Source of the DNA: Streptomyces inusitatus
GTDB taxonomy: Bacteria > Actinomycetota > Actinomycetes > Streptomycetales > Streptomycetaceae
Assembly: GCF_014651115.1 (NCBI RefSeq)
Contig: NZ_BMWG01000020.1
Location: forward strand, 30,994 to 94,993
Length of the DNA: 64,000 nucleotides
Direction of reading: 5' to 3'
Of the stretch, positions 25,695 through 34,543 are shown in pieces (positions within the stretch are counted from its first letter, which is position 1; each line of letters opens with the position of its first letter). Below the pieces are notes generated by a model, which had not been told where the DNA came from, made no database searches, and saw nothing but the letters and a program-made list of their open reading frames with translations. The position numbers were made by a program, and so were the translations under genes.

Positions 25695-25797
25695 CAAGGT
25701 GATTCCGGTGCTGCCCGGAACCTGCCCGGAAATCGCCGCAGGGCGGGCTCAGCCGTGAGTGCGCCGAGAGGCTCACACGGTCGGCCCCGAGCGGGAC

Positions 25798-27252
25798 TCA
25801 CCGCCCCAGTCCGGCCTCCCACTTGCGCCGCCGCAGCACCTGCTCCCCGAGGAGTCCCCGGCACCGGTCGAGCAGCTCGCCCACCTCCGCGTCCCCGCCC
25901 GCTCCGCCCGCCGGAGCCCGCCAGCGCCGCACCGACCGCTCGACCCGGACGCGCAGCTCCTCGTCCGGGTCCGCCAGCAGCCCGACCGCCGCTCGCAGCG
26001 CCACCACCCCGCCGTACGCGTCAAGCAGCCGGAACGCCGCGATCCGAATGTGCCGGGGCCGCTCGGACCCGGTGTGCTCCAGCAGCCGGCCGACGGGCAG
26101 TTCCCGTGCCGACGGCAGCAGCGCGAGGGCCGTCTCGCGCACGACACCGGGAGCCGGATCGCCGAGCAGCGGCCACAGCCGCTCCCTGTCCACGAGGCCC
26201 AGCGCCCGCAGTCCGCCCACCGCCCGCGCCCGGACCCCGGCCACCGGGTGCGTCAGCAGCGGCCACAGTGGCCCGGCCTCCGCGCGGTCTCCGCACTCGG
26301 CCAGCCCGATGACCGCCCCCGGCGACAGCCCGGGTCCGTCCGGGTCCGTGCACCGCTCCCGGTACCAGACGGCCGGATCCCCGCCGCCCTGCCGTACGAC
26401 ATACCGGGCGCAGGCGCGCACCAGCGCGGACCGGTCGTCGAGGAAGGACTCCGCCCGCTCCGGCCGCCCCGCCCGCCGCAGCGCGGTGACACCGGCCGAA
26501 CGGACACGCGGGTTCCGCGCCGTCAGCAGCGGTGCGAGCACCTCTTCGTACTCGTACTCGTACGCGTCGCCCGGGGCCGCGAGCGCCGCCGTGGCGCACA
26601 GGTCCTGCACCACGGTGTCCTCGTCCCGTGCGGCCGCCCCGGCCAGTTCGACGGGGCCCAGCAGCCGGCGCTCGACGGCCGACCGGTAAGCGAACCGCCG
26701 TACGGTGCGGTCGGGGTCGGCGAAGAGGGCGGCGAGCCGTTCGCGTGGCGCCCGGCGCAGGACCTCCCCGAGCAGATCGACGCCGAAGCCGCCCTTGTCC
26801 CGGAGGCCGACACGCAGAACCAGCGGCGCGAGGGCGACGGCGGTCTCCGCGTCCAGAGCCTCGCGCAGCAGCTCCCGGGCGTACTCGCGCACCGGTTCGG
26901 CCCAGTCGGCGCAGCGGATCACGACCAGCGGCAGCAGACCGGGGTATTCCCGCGCCCCACGCACCGCCGCCTCGCGGATCCGCCCGTCGGGGTGGCAGAG
27001 GGCGAGCGCGAGCCGGGACTCGCCGAGCCGGGCCGGATCGGCGGGGAGCGGGAGGGCGAGTCCCCACTCCCGCCGGGACCCCCGCCGGTGCCAGGCCGCC
27101 TCCCGTACCCCCGCGTCCAGCGCGAGCCAGCCTTCCGGACCGTCGGCGACCAGCGCGCTCTTCAGCGGCGCGCCTTGCGCGAGCCGCCGTACCGCCGCTG
27201 CTGTCCCGTCACCGCTGTCCTCGCGCACGTCCTCACGTACGTCCTCACGCAT
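25798..27252 (-). CDS. HEAT-repeat protein
   Basis: 484 aa of helical repeats. Repeating units of about 30-35 residues run through the protein, recognisable from Pro-Asp/Asn followed by Val-Arg (HPDGRIREAAVRGA; DPDRTVRRFAYRSA; NPRVRSAGVTALRRA; HPVAGVRARAVGGL; DPAPGVVRETALALL). This is an alpha-solenoid scaffold for protein or nucleic-acid contacts, with no enzymatic motif. Its N-terminus MREDVREDVREDS comes from a near-perfect 12-bp tandem repeat at the very start of the gene, which could vary by slippage. The partner is unknown. Confidence 0.82.
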   Translation of the reverse strand: MREDVREDVREDSGDGTAAAVRRLAQGAPLKSALVADGPEGWLALDAGVREAAWHRRGSRREWGLALPLPADPARLGESRLALALCHPDGRIREAAVRGAREYPGLLPLVVIRCADWAEPVREYARELLREALDAETAVALAPLVLRVGLRDKGGFGVDLLGEVLRRAPRERLAALFADPDRTVRRFAYRSAVERRLLGPVELAGAAARDEDTVVQDLCATAALAAPGDAYEYEYEEVLAPLLTARNPRVRSAGVTALRRAGRPERAESFLDDRSALVRACARYVVRQGGGDPAVWYRERCTDPDGPGLSPGAVIGLAECGDRAEAGPLWPLLTHPVAGVRARAVGGLRALGLVDRERLWPLLGDPAPGVVRETALALLPSARELPVGRLLEHTGSERPRHIRIAAFRLLDAYGGVVALRAAVGLLADPDEELRVRVERSVRRWRAPAGGAGGDAEVGELLDRCRGLLGEQVLRRRKWEAGLGR

Positions 27253-27348
27253 TCCCGCCCCTTGCTCCGTCCGGCCGTACCGGGCGATCGTAGGGTGAGA
27301 GGGGTGCGCGGGTCGCGCGAGATGTCCGGCGGCAGCGGGACGGGCCGC

Positions 27349-27777
27349 TCACCCCGGGCGGCGCCCGGTGAGACGGCGCACGATTCCCGGTACGGCGGCA
27401 CCGGCCAGGAGAGCGGCGACCGGTACGACGACCTTCAGCCAGGGGCTCCGGATCGGACGGTAGGCAGCGGTGCCGTTCTTGATCTCGATGAATCCGCAGG
27501 GCCGGGCCCTGACTCCGCCGCCCCCGCCGCCGCCTTCGCCGGTCCTGGCCGCTCCGGCGGTGTGCCCGGAACCGCCGCCGTAGCCGAAACCGAAGCCGAT
27601 CTCGGCGACGGGGATGACGGTGACGCCCCCGGTGGTGACGGGCTCGCCGTAGACGATGGTCACCGAGGCCCGGCCGCTGATCTCGTCGGCCAGCCGATCC
27701 AGCTGGCCGGCCGAGGTGTGGGGGGCTGTCGTCCTCGCGGGCGGGGTGGGCCGGGGCGTGTCGTCCGGTGCGGTCAT
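27349..27777 (-). CDS. GerW/YtfJ-like sporulation protein
   Basis: 142 aa. The core VTIVYGEPVTTGGVTVIPVAEIGFGFGYGGG, then a run of seven glycines and a CGFIEIKNG strand, is the signature of the GerW/YtfJ family. In Bacillus YtfJ affects germination; in actinobacteria the role is unproven. Residues about 110-130 form one hydrophobic helix with a basic tail, suggesting membrane anchoring. AGGAGG five bases upstream supports the ATG at 27777. Confidence 0.85.
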   Translation of the reverse strand: MTAPDDTPRPTPPARTTAPHTSAGQLDRLADEISGRASVTIVYGEPVTTGGVTVIPVAEIGFGFGYGGGSGHTAGAARTGEGGGGGGGVRARPCGFIEIKNGTAAYRPIRSPWLKVVVPVAALLAGAAVPGIVRRLTGRRPG

Positions 27778-27879
27778 CGGTTCCTCCTGAGGTGCTGTGT
27801 CAGGCGGGTGACACGGCCGTGCCCGCCATCCTGCCCACCTCCGGCCGGTATCGGCAACGGCCGTCGACGGACGAGCGGT

Positions 27880-29061
27880 TCAGCCTGTCTGCCCTCTCGG
27901 CCCGTCGCCGCCGCACAGGGCACGGTCCAGATGGCGCAGGAGCGCGGTGTCGATGGGGTGCGGCTCGATCCAGCCCTCCTCGTCGAGGGTCTGGTAGCCC
28001 AGCCGGTTGATGCCGACGGACGCCTGGCGTTCGCCGTCGGCACTGGCGTACGCCAGGGTGTAGGCACCGGTGGTGCCGCCGTCGTGCCCCCAGAAAGCGC
28101 CGCAGCTCAGTTTTCTGGTCTGGACGCCGAGGCCGCTGCTCGGCAGATACGGCGGCGCATCCCCGATGGGGACGGCCGTCAGCATCTCGGCGAGTTCGGC
28201 GGGGGCCAGCAGCTCGCCGCCGAAGAGGGCGGCGTGAAAGCGTGTCAGATCGTCCGTCGTGGAGATCAGCGCACCGGCGGTCCAGGCCCAGGACATGTTG
28301 TACACGGAGTAGTCGCGGGGCGGGTCGATCAGGCCGAACAGCGAGTCGTACATCCGCGAGTGCGGCCCCTCGATGAACGGTGTGCGGGGGAAGTAGGTGT
28401 TCTCCAGACCGGCGGGGCGGATGACCCGGTCGGTGATGTGCCGCTCCGCGTCCTTCCCCGTCACCCGCTCCAGCAGCAGCCCGGCGAGGATGTAGTTGGT
28501 GTTGGAGTAGCGGTAGCGCTCGCCGGGGGCGCCGGTCGCGGGGGCCGCCAGACCCAGCCCGGCCAGTTCCCCGGGGCGGAACCCGCGGAACCGGTTCTCG
28601 TCGAGAGCGGTCGGGGAGTCGCCCGGGAACACGATCCGGTAGTAGTCCGCGATGCCGCTGGTGTGATTGAGCAGCATGCGGACGGTGACCGCCGGATCGA
28701 GGCCGTCGGCCACGAGGCCGGGAAGATGATCCGCGACGGCCGCGTCCAGGCCGATACGGCCGTCCCCGACGAGCTGGAGCACGGCGACAGCGGTGAACGT
28801 CTTGGTGACGCTGCCGACACGATGATGCATACCGGGGTGGGTCGGCCGACCGGTCCGGACATCGGCGACACCAACCGCGCCCCTCCAGAGCCCGCCGCGG
28901 TCACGGACGGCGGAGTAGGCGCCGAACGCGCCCGCCTCATGGACGGCCCGGAGCGTCCCGTCCAGTTCGCTCACCACCGGCACCGGCACCGGCACCGTGG
29001 CCTCGGTCGGCAGCCCGGAGACAAGCAGCGCGACGGTCGCGACGGCGGCAAGAATCGACAT
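27880..29061 (-). CDS. Secreted serine hydrolase (beta-lactamase class C / DD-peptidase family)
   Basis: 393 aa from ATG 29061, which starts directly with a signal peptide (MSILAAVATVALLVSGL). A longer in-frame GTG start at 29139 would put 26 hydrophilic residues in front. The motifs are SxxK in GSVTKTFT, YxN in YSNTNYI and HxG in WGHDGGTTG, which replaces the KTG box as in esterase-like and D-aminopeptidase members. Substrate is unknown. It resembles the 2745-3911 product in class but differs in the third motif. Confidence 0.85.
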   Translation of the reverse strand: MSILAAVATVALLVSGLPTEATVPVPVPVVSELDGTLRAVHEAGAFGAYSAVRDRGGLWRGAVGVADVRTGRPTHPGMHHRVGSVTKTFTAVAVLQLVGDGRIGLDAAVADHLPGLVADGLDPAVTVRMLLNHTSGIADYYRIVFPGDSPTALDENRFRGFRPGELAGLGLAAPATGAPGERYRYSNTNYILAGLLLERVTGKDAERHITDRVIRPAGLENTYFPRTPFIEGPHSRMYDSLFGLIDPPRDYSVYNMSWAWTAGALISTTDDLTRFHAALFGGELLAPAELAEMLTAVPIGDAPPYLPSSGLGVQTRKLSCGAFWGHDGGTTGAYTLAYASADGERQASVGINRLGYQTLDEEGWIEPHPIDTALLRHLDRALCGGDGPRGQTG

Positions 29062-29208
29062 ACCGCCAGCTGTACCGCGAGCCTCCGATGGCTGTCCGCC
29101 GATACGCCGGGACGGCCCCCCGACCGGGCCCCGGTTCACTCGACCGACCGAAGCGGAACCCGGCCGCCAGGGCCGGAGCCCCTCCCGCGCCCCTTTCCCC
29201 GGCGAGGT

Positions 29209-29950
29209 TCAAAGCCTGGGAGCGGGCAGCCTGCGAGGCTCGATGCGCTCTTCCACGGCTCTGTTCCCGTCGCGTCTCACCGAATAGGCCGCTCGTCCCG
29301 GCACTTCCGCCACCGCCTCCACCAACTCCGTTCCGCGGTAGACCAGACCGACTCCGTCATCCGTGCAGTGAGCCGTCGGCAGAGTGCCTTCCGCCACCAG
29401 CCGGTGAATCAGCGGACGCCGGCCCTGGTCCGAGTCGTAGTGCACACCGTTGCCGTACGGCAGAAACCCGAGCCCATTCGTGACCGGGCGCAGCTCGGGC
29501 CCGAACGAGTCGGTGGCACCTCCCCGGAACCAGCAGAGGGAACCCGCGCTGACCCCGCTGAGCACGACGCCGGACTGCCAGGCACGGCGCATGACGCGGT
29601 CGAGGCCGTGCGCCCTCCACACCGCCAGCAGATTGACCACCGAGCCCCCCCATGACCCAGACCACATCGTGGTCGAGGACCGAGCCCTCGACATCCTCCA
29701 GGTTGGGCATGGGAAACAGGTGAAGAGGCGTCAGATCGAACCCCGCCGTCCGCGCGGCCTCGGTCATACGGGATGTGAAGTGCTCGGCATCCCCGATGGC
29801 GGTACCGACATACATGATGCGCGGGCGTCGGCCATGTACTCCGGAGAGGTCGACCGCATGATGCACCAGGGCGTCGAACACCACCCTGGTACGGTCCCCG
29901 ACCCGGTGCCCTCCGGAGGTCGCGACGATGGTCGGTTCCGCAGCTGTCAT
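29209..29950 (-). pseudogene. pepE: Peptidase E (S51 dipeptidase) interrupted by a frameshift
   Basis: The N-terminal half starts at ATG 29950 (TAAEPTIVATSGGHR...) and continues through DHDVVWVMGG. The C-terminal half, SVVNLLAVWRAHGLD... and the active-site GVSAGSLCWFRGG, continues in another frame down to 29209. The frames would join if the G homopolymer of the minus strand (seven C on the plus strand, 29645-29651) had six bases: the family motif reads GGSVxNLLAVWR. So either this is a recent pseudogene or a homopolymer sequencing error. When intact, the enzyme cleaves N-terminal Asp-X dipeptides via a Ser-His-Glu triad. Confidence 0.85.
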
Positions 29951-30120
29951 GGTCACGATCCTATCGACGCACGCCCACGGAGAATCCCCCGCCCACCGGT
30001 GCGTTCCCCGCACGGAGCCGTGCTCGTCCGGCCCGCCGGGCGGTGACGCCCTCCACCGGGCCCTCACCACGAGGACCTGCTCGGCACCCCCCCCGTACCC
30101 CCGGACCGGCGGAACCCCGG

Positions 30121-30576
30121 TCAGGTCGGAAGGGGACGCTCGAAGCACCAGGAGCTCTCCACGCCGGCGTAGGCGCCGAAGTTCGGGATCCGCTCGTAAC
30201 CGGAGCGGGTGTAGAAGCGGACGGCGTCGGGCTGGGCGTCGCCGGTCTCCAGACGGAGGCGGACCCAGTCCCGTTCGGCGGCCCAGCGCTCCAGCCCGCG
30301 CAGAATCCGCAGGGCCGCGCCGGAGCCGCGTCGGGGCGGGGTGACGTACATGCGCTTGACCTCGCCGATCCCCTCGCCCAGATAGCGAAGCCCGCCGCAC
30401 CCGACGGCGGTGCCGTCGTCCTCGTACGCCACGAAGAACGCGACCATGTCCGCGGCCGAGGGCGCCACCCCGGGCTCGCTGTCCGTGGTGCCGTATCTTT
30501 CGGCGATCTCGGCGCGCTGGCGCGCGCGCAGCGCGACGGCGTCCGGGTGGGCCCATTCGACCTGTTTCAGTTTCAT
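30121..30576 (-). CDS. GNAT family N-acetyltransferase
   Basis: 151 aa, one GNAT domain. The acetyl-CoA-binding motif A is visible in EVKRMYVTPPRRGSGAALRILRGLERWA (the usual RGxGxA reads RGSGAA), followed by LRLETGDAQPDAVRFYTRSGYERIP, a classic motif B. The substrate is unknown. It is transcribed leftward between the agmatine-deiminase-like gene and the broken peptidase E, with about 60 bp to the former, so co-transcription is possible. Confidence 0.87.
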   Translation of the reverse strand: MKLKQVEWAHPDAVALRARQRAEIAERYGTTDSEPGVAPSAADMVAFFVAYEDDGTAVGCGGLRYLGEGIGEVKRMYVTPPRRGSGAALRILRGLERWAAERDWVRLRLETGDAQPDAVRFYTRSGYERIPNFGAYAGVESSWCFERPLPT

Positions 30577-30637
30577 GTCGGGGGATTCTGTCGAAAATAT
30601 GTTTCAGGCGGGTGAACCGGTGTGCGGGGCGGGCGGC

Positions 30638-31828
30638 TCAGGCGGCGGGCCTGCCGGGCTGGTCGTGGGTCGCGCAGTGGATGCCGCCGCCGCCCGAGGC
30701 GATCGTGTCGATCTCGACCCACACGATGTCCCGGTCGGGGAAGTGCTCCTGGAGGATGGAGCGGGCGCGCTTGTCGGCCTTGCGGTCGCCGAACCGGGGC
30801 ATGAAGACGGCGTCGTTGGCGATGTAGAAGTTGGCGTAGCTCGCCAGGAAGTCGTCCCCCTCGCCGGTGATTCTCCGCAGGTCGGGCTGGGGGAGGTCGA
30901 TGACCTCGAAGCGTCGGCCCCGGGCGTCGGTCGCCTTCGACAGGACGGACTTCGCCTGGTCGGCGGAGCGCGACCAGGAGTCCGGCGGGGTGCCGGGGTG
31001 GGCGCGGTCCAGCAGGACCACACCGGGCTCGGTGAAGCGCACCAGGCTGTCCACATGGGCGTCGGTGATGTCCTCCCCGCGCACGCCCGCCAGCCAGATC
31101 ACCTTCTCGACGCCCAGGGTCCGCTTCAGCTCCGCCTCGATGGCGTCCCGGCTCTTCCCCGGGTTGCGGTTGACATTGACGATCGAACTCTCGGTGATCA
31201 GCAGGGTGCCCTCCCCGTCCGGTTCAAAGGAGCCGCCCTCGGACACCAGCGGGGCCCGCTCCCGGGGGATCCGGTACTCCTCCAGCACCTTTCGGCCGAC
31301 CAGGGCGTCATTCCTGTGCTCCTGCTTGTCGCCCCAGCCGTTGAAATTGAAGTCGACGCCGATCACCTCGCCGGCCTCCTCGACGAACACCGGGACGGTG
31401 TCGCGCGCCCATAGATCGTCGACGGCCAGCGGTACGACCTCGACCTGGGAGCCGCAGGCCCGCCGGGCCGCGCTCACCTGGGAGGGCCGGGCCATCATCA
31501 CGACCGCCTCGTACTCGCCGACGGCCCGGGCCACCCGCGCGATGTCCTCGCGCACATAGGGCAGGTCCTCCTCCCAGACCGAGGACAGGGCCGGCCAGGA
31601 CATGAACGTACGGGTGTGGCTCTCCCACTCGGCCCCGAGCCGGCGGGCCGGTCCCGCCGAGACCTGCCGGGGGGAGTCGACAGCGGCGCTGGACCGCGCG
31701 GCGGTGCCCGACGAGGGCGAGGACGAGGACGAGCCGCAGGCCGCGGTACCGAAGGCCGCCGCGCCGAATCCGGCGAGCCCGGCGAGCGCGCGGAGGGTGG
31801 TCCGGCGGGTGGGGGAGGGTTTCGACAC
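30638..31828 (-). CDS. Lipoprotein agmatine/peptidylarginine deiminase-family enzyme
   Basis: 396 aa. GTG start at 31828; an RR motif (TRRTTLRALAG), hydrophobic core and lipobox TAAC suggest a Tat-exported lipoprotein. The rest is the guanidino-modifying (penta-repeat) fold: EWESHTRTFMSWP, SEGGSFEPDGEG, DITDAHVDSLVRF and the catalytic GGGGIHCATHDQPG with the nucleophilic Cys. Cytosolic homologues convert agmatine to N-carbamoylputrescine; an exported form is unusual, so the substrate outside the cell could be agmatine or peptidyl-arginine. It is divergent from a TetR regulator across a palindrome that probably controls it. Confidence 0.85.
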   Translation of the reverse strand: MSKPSPTRRTTLRALAGLAGFGAAAFGTAACGSSSSSPSSGTAARSSAAVDSPRQVSAGPARRLGAEWESHTRTFMSWPALSSVWEEDLPYVREDIARVARAVGEYEAVVMMARPSQVSAARRACGSQVEVVPLAVDDLWARDTVPVFVEEAGEVIGVDFNFNGWGDKQEHRNDALVGRKVLEEYRIPRERAPLVSEGGSFEPDGEGTLLITESSIVNVNRNPGKSRDAIEAELKRTLGVEKVIWLAGVRGEDITDAHVDSLVRFTEPGVVLLDRAHPGTPPDSWSRSADQAKSVLSKATDARGRRFEVIDLPQPDLRRITGEGDDFLASYANFYIANDAVFMPRFGDRKADKRARSILQEHFPDRDIVWVEIDTIASGGGGIHCATHDQPGRPAA

Positions 31829-32135
31829 GGGGACTCCGATCGTGGAACTGGCGGAACGAGCGCATCCGCCCAGAAGCGAGCGCATCCGCCCGGAACGGGC
31901 GCGGGAGCGCGGCGTGAGCCGCGGCGGCCCGGGCGCCTGGGACAAGGGTGCGCGCTCACCCCCGCGAATGGGCGGTACGGAGGGCGGAGCGGCGCGGCCA
32001 TGTGCCGCCACTCTGACACTGACTGAAAATTCAGTCAAACCATGGAAGGCCCGGCCGAGCCGCCCGTCACCGGCCCGTACGCCCTGTGACGGGCCGCATG
32101 CGTCCGCCCCGCTACGCCCCGGTAAGGTGCGGGTC
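31829..32135. other. Divergent promoter region between the deiminase and TetR genes
   Basis: 307 bp with no gene. The TetR-type palindrome at 32020-32037 is the only clear element; the flanking DNA there is unusually A+T rich for this window. Confidence 0.6.
32020..32037. promoter_or_regulatory. TetR-type operator TGACTGAA-N2-TTCAGTCA
   Basis: Perfect 8-bp arms with a 2-bp centre, between divergent genes. It resembles operators of TetR repressors such as those containing ACTGAA/TTCAGT half-sites. It lies 98 bp upstream of the TetR start and 190 bp upstream of the deiminase GTG, so autorepression plus control of the deiminase is the simplest reading. Confidence 0.8.
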
Positions 32136-32726
32136 ATGGCGTCTCGCAGCACTCAGATCCTCGAAGCGGCCGCCCGGGTGATCGCCCGGCGCGGGGTCCG
32201 AGGGCTGCGCGTGGAGGAGCTCGCCGCGGAGGCCGGTGTCTCCACCGCCCTGATCTACTACCACTTCAAGGACCGCACCGGCGTACTGCGCCAGACCCTT
32301 GAGTTCATCAGCGGCCGGGCCGAGCGCTACACCGCCGACCGCGACCCGGACGCCCCGCCGCTCGCTCCCCGGGAGGAGCTGGAGGAGTCCCTCCTGCTCG
32401 AACTCCAGGACACCGCGGAAGTGCGGGAGAACAGCTCGGCCTGGGGCGAGCTGCGCGCGAGCGCCGTCTTCGACGAAGTGCTGCGCGAAGATCTCGCCAG
32501 ATCCACCCTGGTGTGGGTCCAGGAGGTCGCCGCCCTGCTGGGCCAGGTCCGGCCGACGGCTCCGGCCCCCTCGCTCGCGGCCGCCGCCGAACGCCTCACC
32601 GCCCTGCTGGAGGGGCTCAGCATGCGCTGGCTCAGCGGTGGCGTTGAGATCACTCACGCCCGGGAGCTGATGCGCGGCGCGATCGACGCCGAACTCGCCG
32701 GGCTCGCCACACCCCGGAAGAACTGA
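32136..32726 (+). CDS. TetR family transcriptional regulator
   Basis: 196 aa. The N-terminal HTH is textbook TetR: STQILEAAARVIARRGVRGLRVEELAAEAGVSTALIYYHFKDRTGVL. The C-terminal ligand domain (about 60-196) is all-helical. The start ATG 32136 has AAGGTG upstream. It probably binds the palindrome at 32020-32037 and represses itself and the divergent deiminase-like lipoprotein. The ligand is unknown, but agmatine or a related guanidine is a natural guess. Confidence 0.9.
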   Translation: MASRSTQILEAAARVIARRGVRGLRVEELAAEAGVSTALIYYHFKDRTGVLRQTLEFISGRAERYTADRDPDAPPLAPREELEESLLLELQDTAEVRENSSAWGELRASAVFDEVLREDLARSTLVWVQEVAALLGQVRPTAPAPSLAAAAERLTALLEGLSMRWLSGGVEITHARELMRGAIDAELAGLATPRKN

Positions 32727-33042
32727 CCGTCCCATACGTCCGGCCCCGCCCGTCACCGTGGCCCCTGCCGCGCCGACGGCGGTGGGCCGAAGCATCGGCA
32801 TAAGCAGCTGAGAGCCCTATACCACCAGGTCAAGAGGTAAATCCCGAGAAGTGGATCAAGTTCACCGTATCGAGGGATGATCGCTGCGTTCCAATGGCTG
32901 AACGGGCGCGCCAGAGCCTACGGTTCTCGGGTACCTGCAGGGGAACCCAAGGGATCTCCCAGGTGCCTCCTCCTCCCCCTTCCTCACCCGGCCGACGCGC
33001 GCCTCGCGCCGAACGCCGCCCTTTTGAAGGAGAGCTCTGCCC
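32727..33042. other. Upstream region of the encapsulin-MIB operon
   Basis: 316 bp with no gene. It carries the operon's promoter, not identifiable by eye, and an AAGGAG ribosome site at 33027-33032. Confidence 0.6.
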
Positions 33043-34455
33043 ATGACCGTGGACACCAGCCACACCAGCCCAGAGCCGCAGCACTCGCAGAGCAGCCTCA
33101 GCACAGCCGCTGCCCGCAACCTCGCCACCACGACCAAGTCCGTCCCGCAGATGCAGGAGATCACCTCACGGTGGCTGCTCAGAATGCTGCCGTGGGTGGA
33201 GGTGTCGGGCGGCACCTACCGGGTCAACCGCAGGCTGACCTTCACAGTCGGCGACGGCCGGATCGATTTCGTGCAGGAGGGCGCGGAGGTCCGGGTGATC
33301 CCCGGGGAACTCGGCGAACTGTCGCTGCTGCGCGGCTTCGACGATCCCGATGTGCTGACCGCCCTCGCCGGCCGGTGTGCCCAGCACGACTTCCGCGCCG
33401 GTGAGACGCTGGTGGAGCGCGGCACCCCCGCCGACCGGATCCATCTGATCGCGCACGGCCGGATCAGCCAGATCTCCGTCGGCCAGTACGACAACGAGAC
33501 CGTGACCGCCGTACTCGCCGACGGCGACCGGTTCGGCCAGAGCGCGCTGCTGGACCCCGACGCGACCTGGGAGTACACGGCCGTCGCACAGACCTCCGGC
33601 ACCCTGCTCACCCTCTCCCGGGCCGACTTCGCCGCCGTGGCGGCCGGTTCGCCCGGTCTCCAGGCGCATGTACGGGAGTTCAGCGCACTCCCCGAGCAGC
33701 GCCAGAACCGGCTGGGCGAGGCCGAGATCGCCCTGTCGGCGGGACACACCGGCGAGGCCGAGCTGCCCGGCGCCTTCGTCGACTACGAACTGAAGCCCAG
33801 GGAGTACGAACTCTCCCTCGCGCAGACGGTGCTGCGGGTCCACACCCGCGTCGCCGACCTCTACAACAAGCCGATGAACCAGACCGAGCAGCAGCTCCGG
33901 CTCACCATCGAGGCACTGCGGGAGCGCCAGGAGTACGAGCTGGTCAACAACCGTGAGTTCGGCCTGCTGCACAACGCCGCCTTCAACCAGCGGATCCAGA
34001 CCCACTCGGGCCCGCCCACCCCGGACGACCTCGACGAGCTGCTCACCCGCCGCCGTGGCTCCAAGTACTTCTTCGCCCACCCCAGGACCATCGGGGCGAT
34101 CGGCCGTGAGTTCAACTCCCGCGGTCTCTACCCGGACCATGTCGACGTCGGCGGACAGCAGGTGCCCGCCTGGCGCGGCGTCCCGATCCTGCCGTGCAAC
34201 AAGATCCCGATCACCAAGGAGAACACCAGCTCCATCCTGGTGATGCGGACCGGCGAGGACAACCAGGGAGTGATCGGCCTCAACCAGACCGGCCTTCCGG
34301 ACGAGTACGAGCCGGGGGTGTCGGTGCGCTTCATGGGCATCGACGACAAGGCCCTCATCTCCTACCTGGTCACCACCTACTACTCCGCGGCCGTGCTGGT
34401 CCCCGACGCGCTCGGCGTACTGGAGAACGTACAGATCGCCCGTACCAGCGGCTGA
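33043..34455 (+). CDS. Family 2B encapsulin shell protein with cyclic-nucleotide-binding domain
   Basis: 470 aa. An HK97-fold shell protein in which a cNMP-binding-like domain is inserted (about 95-205: HDFRAGETLVERGTPADRIHLIAHGRI ... DGDRFGQSALLDPDATWEYTAVAQTSGTLLTLSRADF). The N-terminal arm contains SLSTAAARNLATTTKSVPQMQEITSRWLL, typical of family 2. The C-terminal half carries the shell domain (YELSLAQTVLRVHTRVADLYN; NNREFGLLHN; KYFFAHPRTIGAIGREFN). Homologues next to 2-MIB synthase in Streptomyces form the nanocompartment holding that cyclase. First gene of the operon, with AAGGAG 10 bases upstream of the ATG. Confidence 0.93.
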   Translation: MTVDTSHTSPEPQHSQSSLSTAAARNLATTTKSVPQMQEITSRWLLRMLPWVEVSGGTYRVNRRLTFTVGDGRIDFVQEGAEVRVIPGELGELSLLRGFDDPDVLTALAGRCAQHDFRAGETLVERGTPADRIHLIAHGRISQISVGQYDNETVTAVLADGDRFGQSALLDPDATWEYTAVAQTSGTLLTLSRADFAAVAAGSPGLQAHVREFSALPEQRQNRLGEAEIALSAGHTGEAELPGAFVDYELKPREYELSLAQTVLRVHTRVADLYNKPMNQTEQQLRLTIEALRERQEYELVNNREFGLLHNAAFNQRIQTHSGPPTPDDLDELLTRRRGSKYFFAHPRTIGAIGREFNSRGLYPDHVDVGGQQVPAWRGVPILPCNKIPITKENTSSILVMRTGEDNQGVIGLNQTGLPDEYEPGVSVRFMGIDDKALISYLVTTYYSAAVLVPDALGVLENVQIARTSG

Positions 34456-34543
34456 CCGGAAGCGCGGCGGCACCGGCACGGCCCTCCGGGGCCCGCCCGG
34501 TGCGCCCGTAGGACCACCTCACCCAAGGAGCAGTGGTGCGGTC

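Noticed and set aside
25759..29655. A very long open frame (about 1,300 codons) on the plus strand
   Set aside because: It lies opposite the HEAT-repeat, GerW-like and serine hydrolase genes, its translation is Arg/Pro/Gly-rich without domains, and the real genes show clear family motifs.
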